Source: Cyanobacteria bacterium UBA8803
Lineage (GTDB): Bacteria > Cyanobacteriota > Cyanobacteriia > Cyanobacteriales > Coleofasciculaceae
Assembly: GCA_003505715.1 (NCBI GenBank)
Contig: DNXU01000313.1
Coordinates: 37,604 to 44,761 of the forward strand
Reading direction: 5' to 3'
DNA: 7,158 bases
The notes under the pieces were generated by a model. The model ran no database searches. It had not been told where the DNA came from and saw only the letters and a program-made list of their open reading frames with translations. Numbering within the stretch: position 1 is the first letter of the stretch; each line of letters starts with the position of its first letter. The translations under genes were made by a program, and so were the position numbers. Positions 5,880 to 7,158 of this stretch are shown piece after piece.

Positions 5880-7070
5880 TTAGAACTCAGGTACTTGTAA
5901 TTTATGCACATTAGAACCAGCATAGTGCTTATAAATAATCTGTGCGCTGTTTCCTACTAATCTTGCAACATCTTTAGCATCTAATCCATTTTCAAGAGCA
6001 AGAGTAATAAAAGTGTGTCTTGTACAATAAGGGGGTCGGTAGTGATCGACTTTACCTTGTTTTACCAATTGAGTAACAATTCCATCAATTTGATGACCAT
6101 GCCGATTTTTATAGCCTTGCCAAGCACGACGTTGAAAATTATCAGGACGTATATCAAATATAGAAGATTCAGGATCACAGTTCTCTGGTTTGATTGATTT
6201 TAATAGTAACTGCAACGATTTATTACAAGGAAACTTGCGAGTTTTACCAGGTTTAGTACTTTTTTGTATCTTCTTACCTGAGACGATTGTCACTGATTCA
6301 GAGAAAGTTATTGTTTGATAGTCCTTAGTAATGTGTTTCCATTTTAAACCTACTGCTTCAGCAGGACGGCAACCTGTCATAAACAGAAATTTAACGTAAT
6401 TAGTGTAACGACTGTAATGAAGGCTATTGCTAAATGCCTCAATAATTGCATCTCTTTCTGCTGCACTAAATGGATCGGGTTCTTTATCAAGTTCTTTATT
6501 ACATTTTACTTCAACTTTACTGAAATAATTTTCTGAAACTAATCCCATTTCTACTGCCCAGTCATAGCAGCTTTTCAAGAGTTGGAAGTAAGTTTTTACA
6601 GTTTCAGCCTTGCAGTCTTCAAGTTTCCAGTCCCTTAAAGCAATAGCATCCTGCTTATTATTTATAGGTTTCCCCCAGGCTTTTAGCATTGCCTCTACAC
6701 TGCGGTATTTACTTGAGAGAGTATGCAGTGCTAGGTTCGGTTTCTTGTAGTCTGTATATTTTTCCCATACTTCAGATACAGTTAAGAGCTTTAGTGTTTC
6801 CTGAGAAACTGTAACAAGTGCTAAATGAGTCTGAGGTCGGTATTTAGCCAGTGTGGGGTCAAATCGTTCATAAGCAATATCCGCTTCAATCTGTTTCGCC
6901 TTACCATTCGCTAGCACTCGATTCTCTGGCGTATCGTCTAGACCAAGCGATAAGTACTTCTGCTTACCACCATAGACTTGACGGGGCAGACGTAACCGTA
7001 ACCGACCTTGAAATGATTCAACACCTACTGAACCCTTAGAAGACTTGCTCTGTAATGATTGTGTAGTCAT
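5880..7070 (-). CDS. Tyrosine recombinase (phage-type integrase)
   Basis: A complete 396-residue protein. Residues about 12-85 form an N-terminal arm-type DNA-binding domain (VESFQGRLRLRLPRQVYGGK, DPTLAKYRP), residues 97-195 a core-binding helical domain (SEVWEKYTDYKKPNLALHTL), and 200-396 the catalytic domain. Active-site residues visible are R235 (MTGCRPAEA), a lysine in the STKPGKTRKFP hairpin (K273 is the best candidate), R351 (YCTRHTF) and nucleophile Y383 (IIYKHYAG). Two usual histidines are replaced: Y348 in the HxxR position and N374 in GNS. I recall both changes as normal for this cyanobacterial integrase group, so it is probably active. ATG 7070 is chosen because the arm domain begins right after it; the ribosome binding site is weak (AGAG). 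It is AT-rich, has no HIP1 site and probably catalyses integration or excision of an element extending beyond this window. Confidence 0.92.
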   Translation of the reverse strand: MTTQSLQSKSSKGSVGVESFQGRLRLRLPRQVYGGKQKYLSLGLDDTPENRVLANGKAKQIEADIAYERFDPTLAKYRPQTHLALVTVSQETLKLLTVSEVWEKYTDYKKPNLALHTLSSKYRSVEAMLKAWGKPINNKQDAIALRDWKLEDCKAETVKTYFQLLKSCYDWAVEMGLVSENYFSKVEVKCNKELDKEPDPFSAAERDAIIEAFSNSLHYSRYTNYVKFLFMTGCRPAEAVGLKWKHITKDYQTITFSESVTIVSGKKIQKSTKPGKTRKFPCNKSLQLLLKSIKPENCDPESSIFDIRPDNFQRRAWQGYKNRHGHQIDGIVTQLVKQGKVDHYRPPYCTRHTFITLALENGLDAKDVARLVGNSAQIIYKHYAGSNVHKLQVPEF

Positions 7071-7084
7071 TGCTCTAACCTTTT

Positions 7085-7140
7085 TTGACTATGAAAAGAA
7101 GTGGCTTACTTAAGCATAGTCAATTAATAGTCAAAGTCAA
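7085..7140. promoter_or_regulatory. AGTCAA repeat cluster upstream of the integrase gene
   Basis: TTGACTATG (7085-7093) and CATAGTCAA (7115-7123) are a perfect 9-bp inverted repeat around 21 bases. ATAGTCAA recurs at 7127-7134, 11 bp from the copy at 7116-7123, and AGTCAA again at 7135-7140. This gives four copies of one hexamer within 56 bases, just before the integrase start at 7070. It could be an operator for autorepression or integrase arm-binding sites near an att site. Read on the minus strand, the copies are TTGACT, which also resembles -35 boxes, though no clear -10 follows. Confidence 0.5.
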
Positions 7141-7158
7141 GCGAAAAGTCTTAAAAAA

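Noticed and set aside
5661..5900. Plus-strand ORF of 79 codons
   Set aside because: It crosses the C/G-rich repeat and lies antisense to the peptidase remnant; no protein-like features.
1..7158. CRISPR array, tRNA or rRNA gene
   Set aside because: No regularly spaced direct repeats of array length and no tRNA-like arm sequences were seen on either strand.

Overview
The window looks like cyanobacterial chromosome, probably from a filamentous species. Seven copies of the octamer GCGATCGC (HIP1, the hallmark cyanobacterial repeat) start at 522, 1072, 2309, 2761, 2902, 3473 and 5623. The left edge holds the front of a giant kinase/ATPase signalling protein of a type abundant in filamentous cyanobacteria, and the middle holds a small two-gene unit (unknown protein plus helix-turn-helix protein) that I recall as cyanobacteria-specific.

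Layout. 1-1430 (minus): N-terminal 476 residues of a Ser/Thr kinase-AAA ATPase protein running off the left edge. 1431-1653: AT-rich upstream region with a perfect 9-bp inverted repeat overlapping a TTGACA box. 1654-2080: gene debris, consisting of a short orphan ORF, a frameshifted-looking stretch and tandem hairpins. 2128-3008 (minus): translationally coupled pair, unknown 193-aa protein then 100-aa HTH protein. 3009-3236: divergent intergenic region with two copies of an ATACGTAT palindrome exactly 42 bp apart, each beside a promoter-like element. 3237-3473 (plus): 78-aa basic ribbon-helix-helix-like protein. 3474-3710: decayed coding remnants. 3700-4902 (minus): 400-430 aa protein with coiled coils around a long glycine-rich hydrophobic segment, a possible membrane-active effector. 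5005-5223: an open 72-codon stretch in the same frame, separated from that gene by one TGA. 5314-5750 (minus): 5'-truncated YgjP/M48-type metallopeptidase whose HExxH motif reads HELVP. 5751-5834: 84-bp C/G-rich element with 19-bp imperfect terminal inverted repeats, lying at the truncation point. 5880-7070 (minus): complete tyrosine recombinase, preceded by a cluster of AGTCAA repeats.

Interpretation. The left half resembles resident genome with HIP1 sites. The glycine-rich membrane protein and the integrase contain no HIP1 site and are AT-richer, which suggests later acquisition. An integrase, a truncated and mutated enzyme, a MITE-like repeat and two patches of gene debris together describe an accessory, rearranging locus. 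The best candidate for something undescribed is the glycine-rich coiled-coil membrane protein. The best candidate for a small regulatory circuit is the RHH-like protein with the paired palindromes between it and the HTH operon. Both functional ideas are inference. I see no tRNA, rRNA or CRISPR array.
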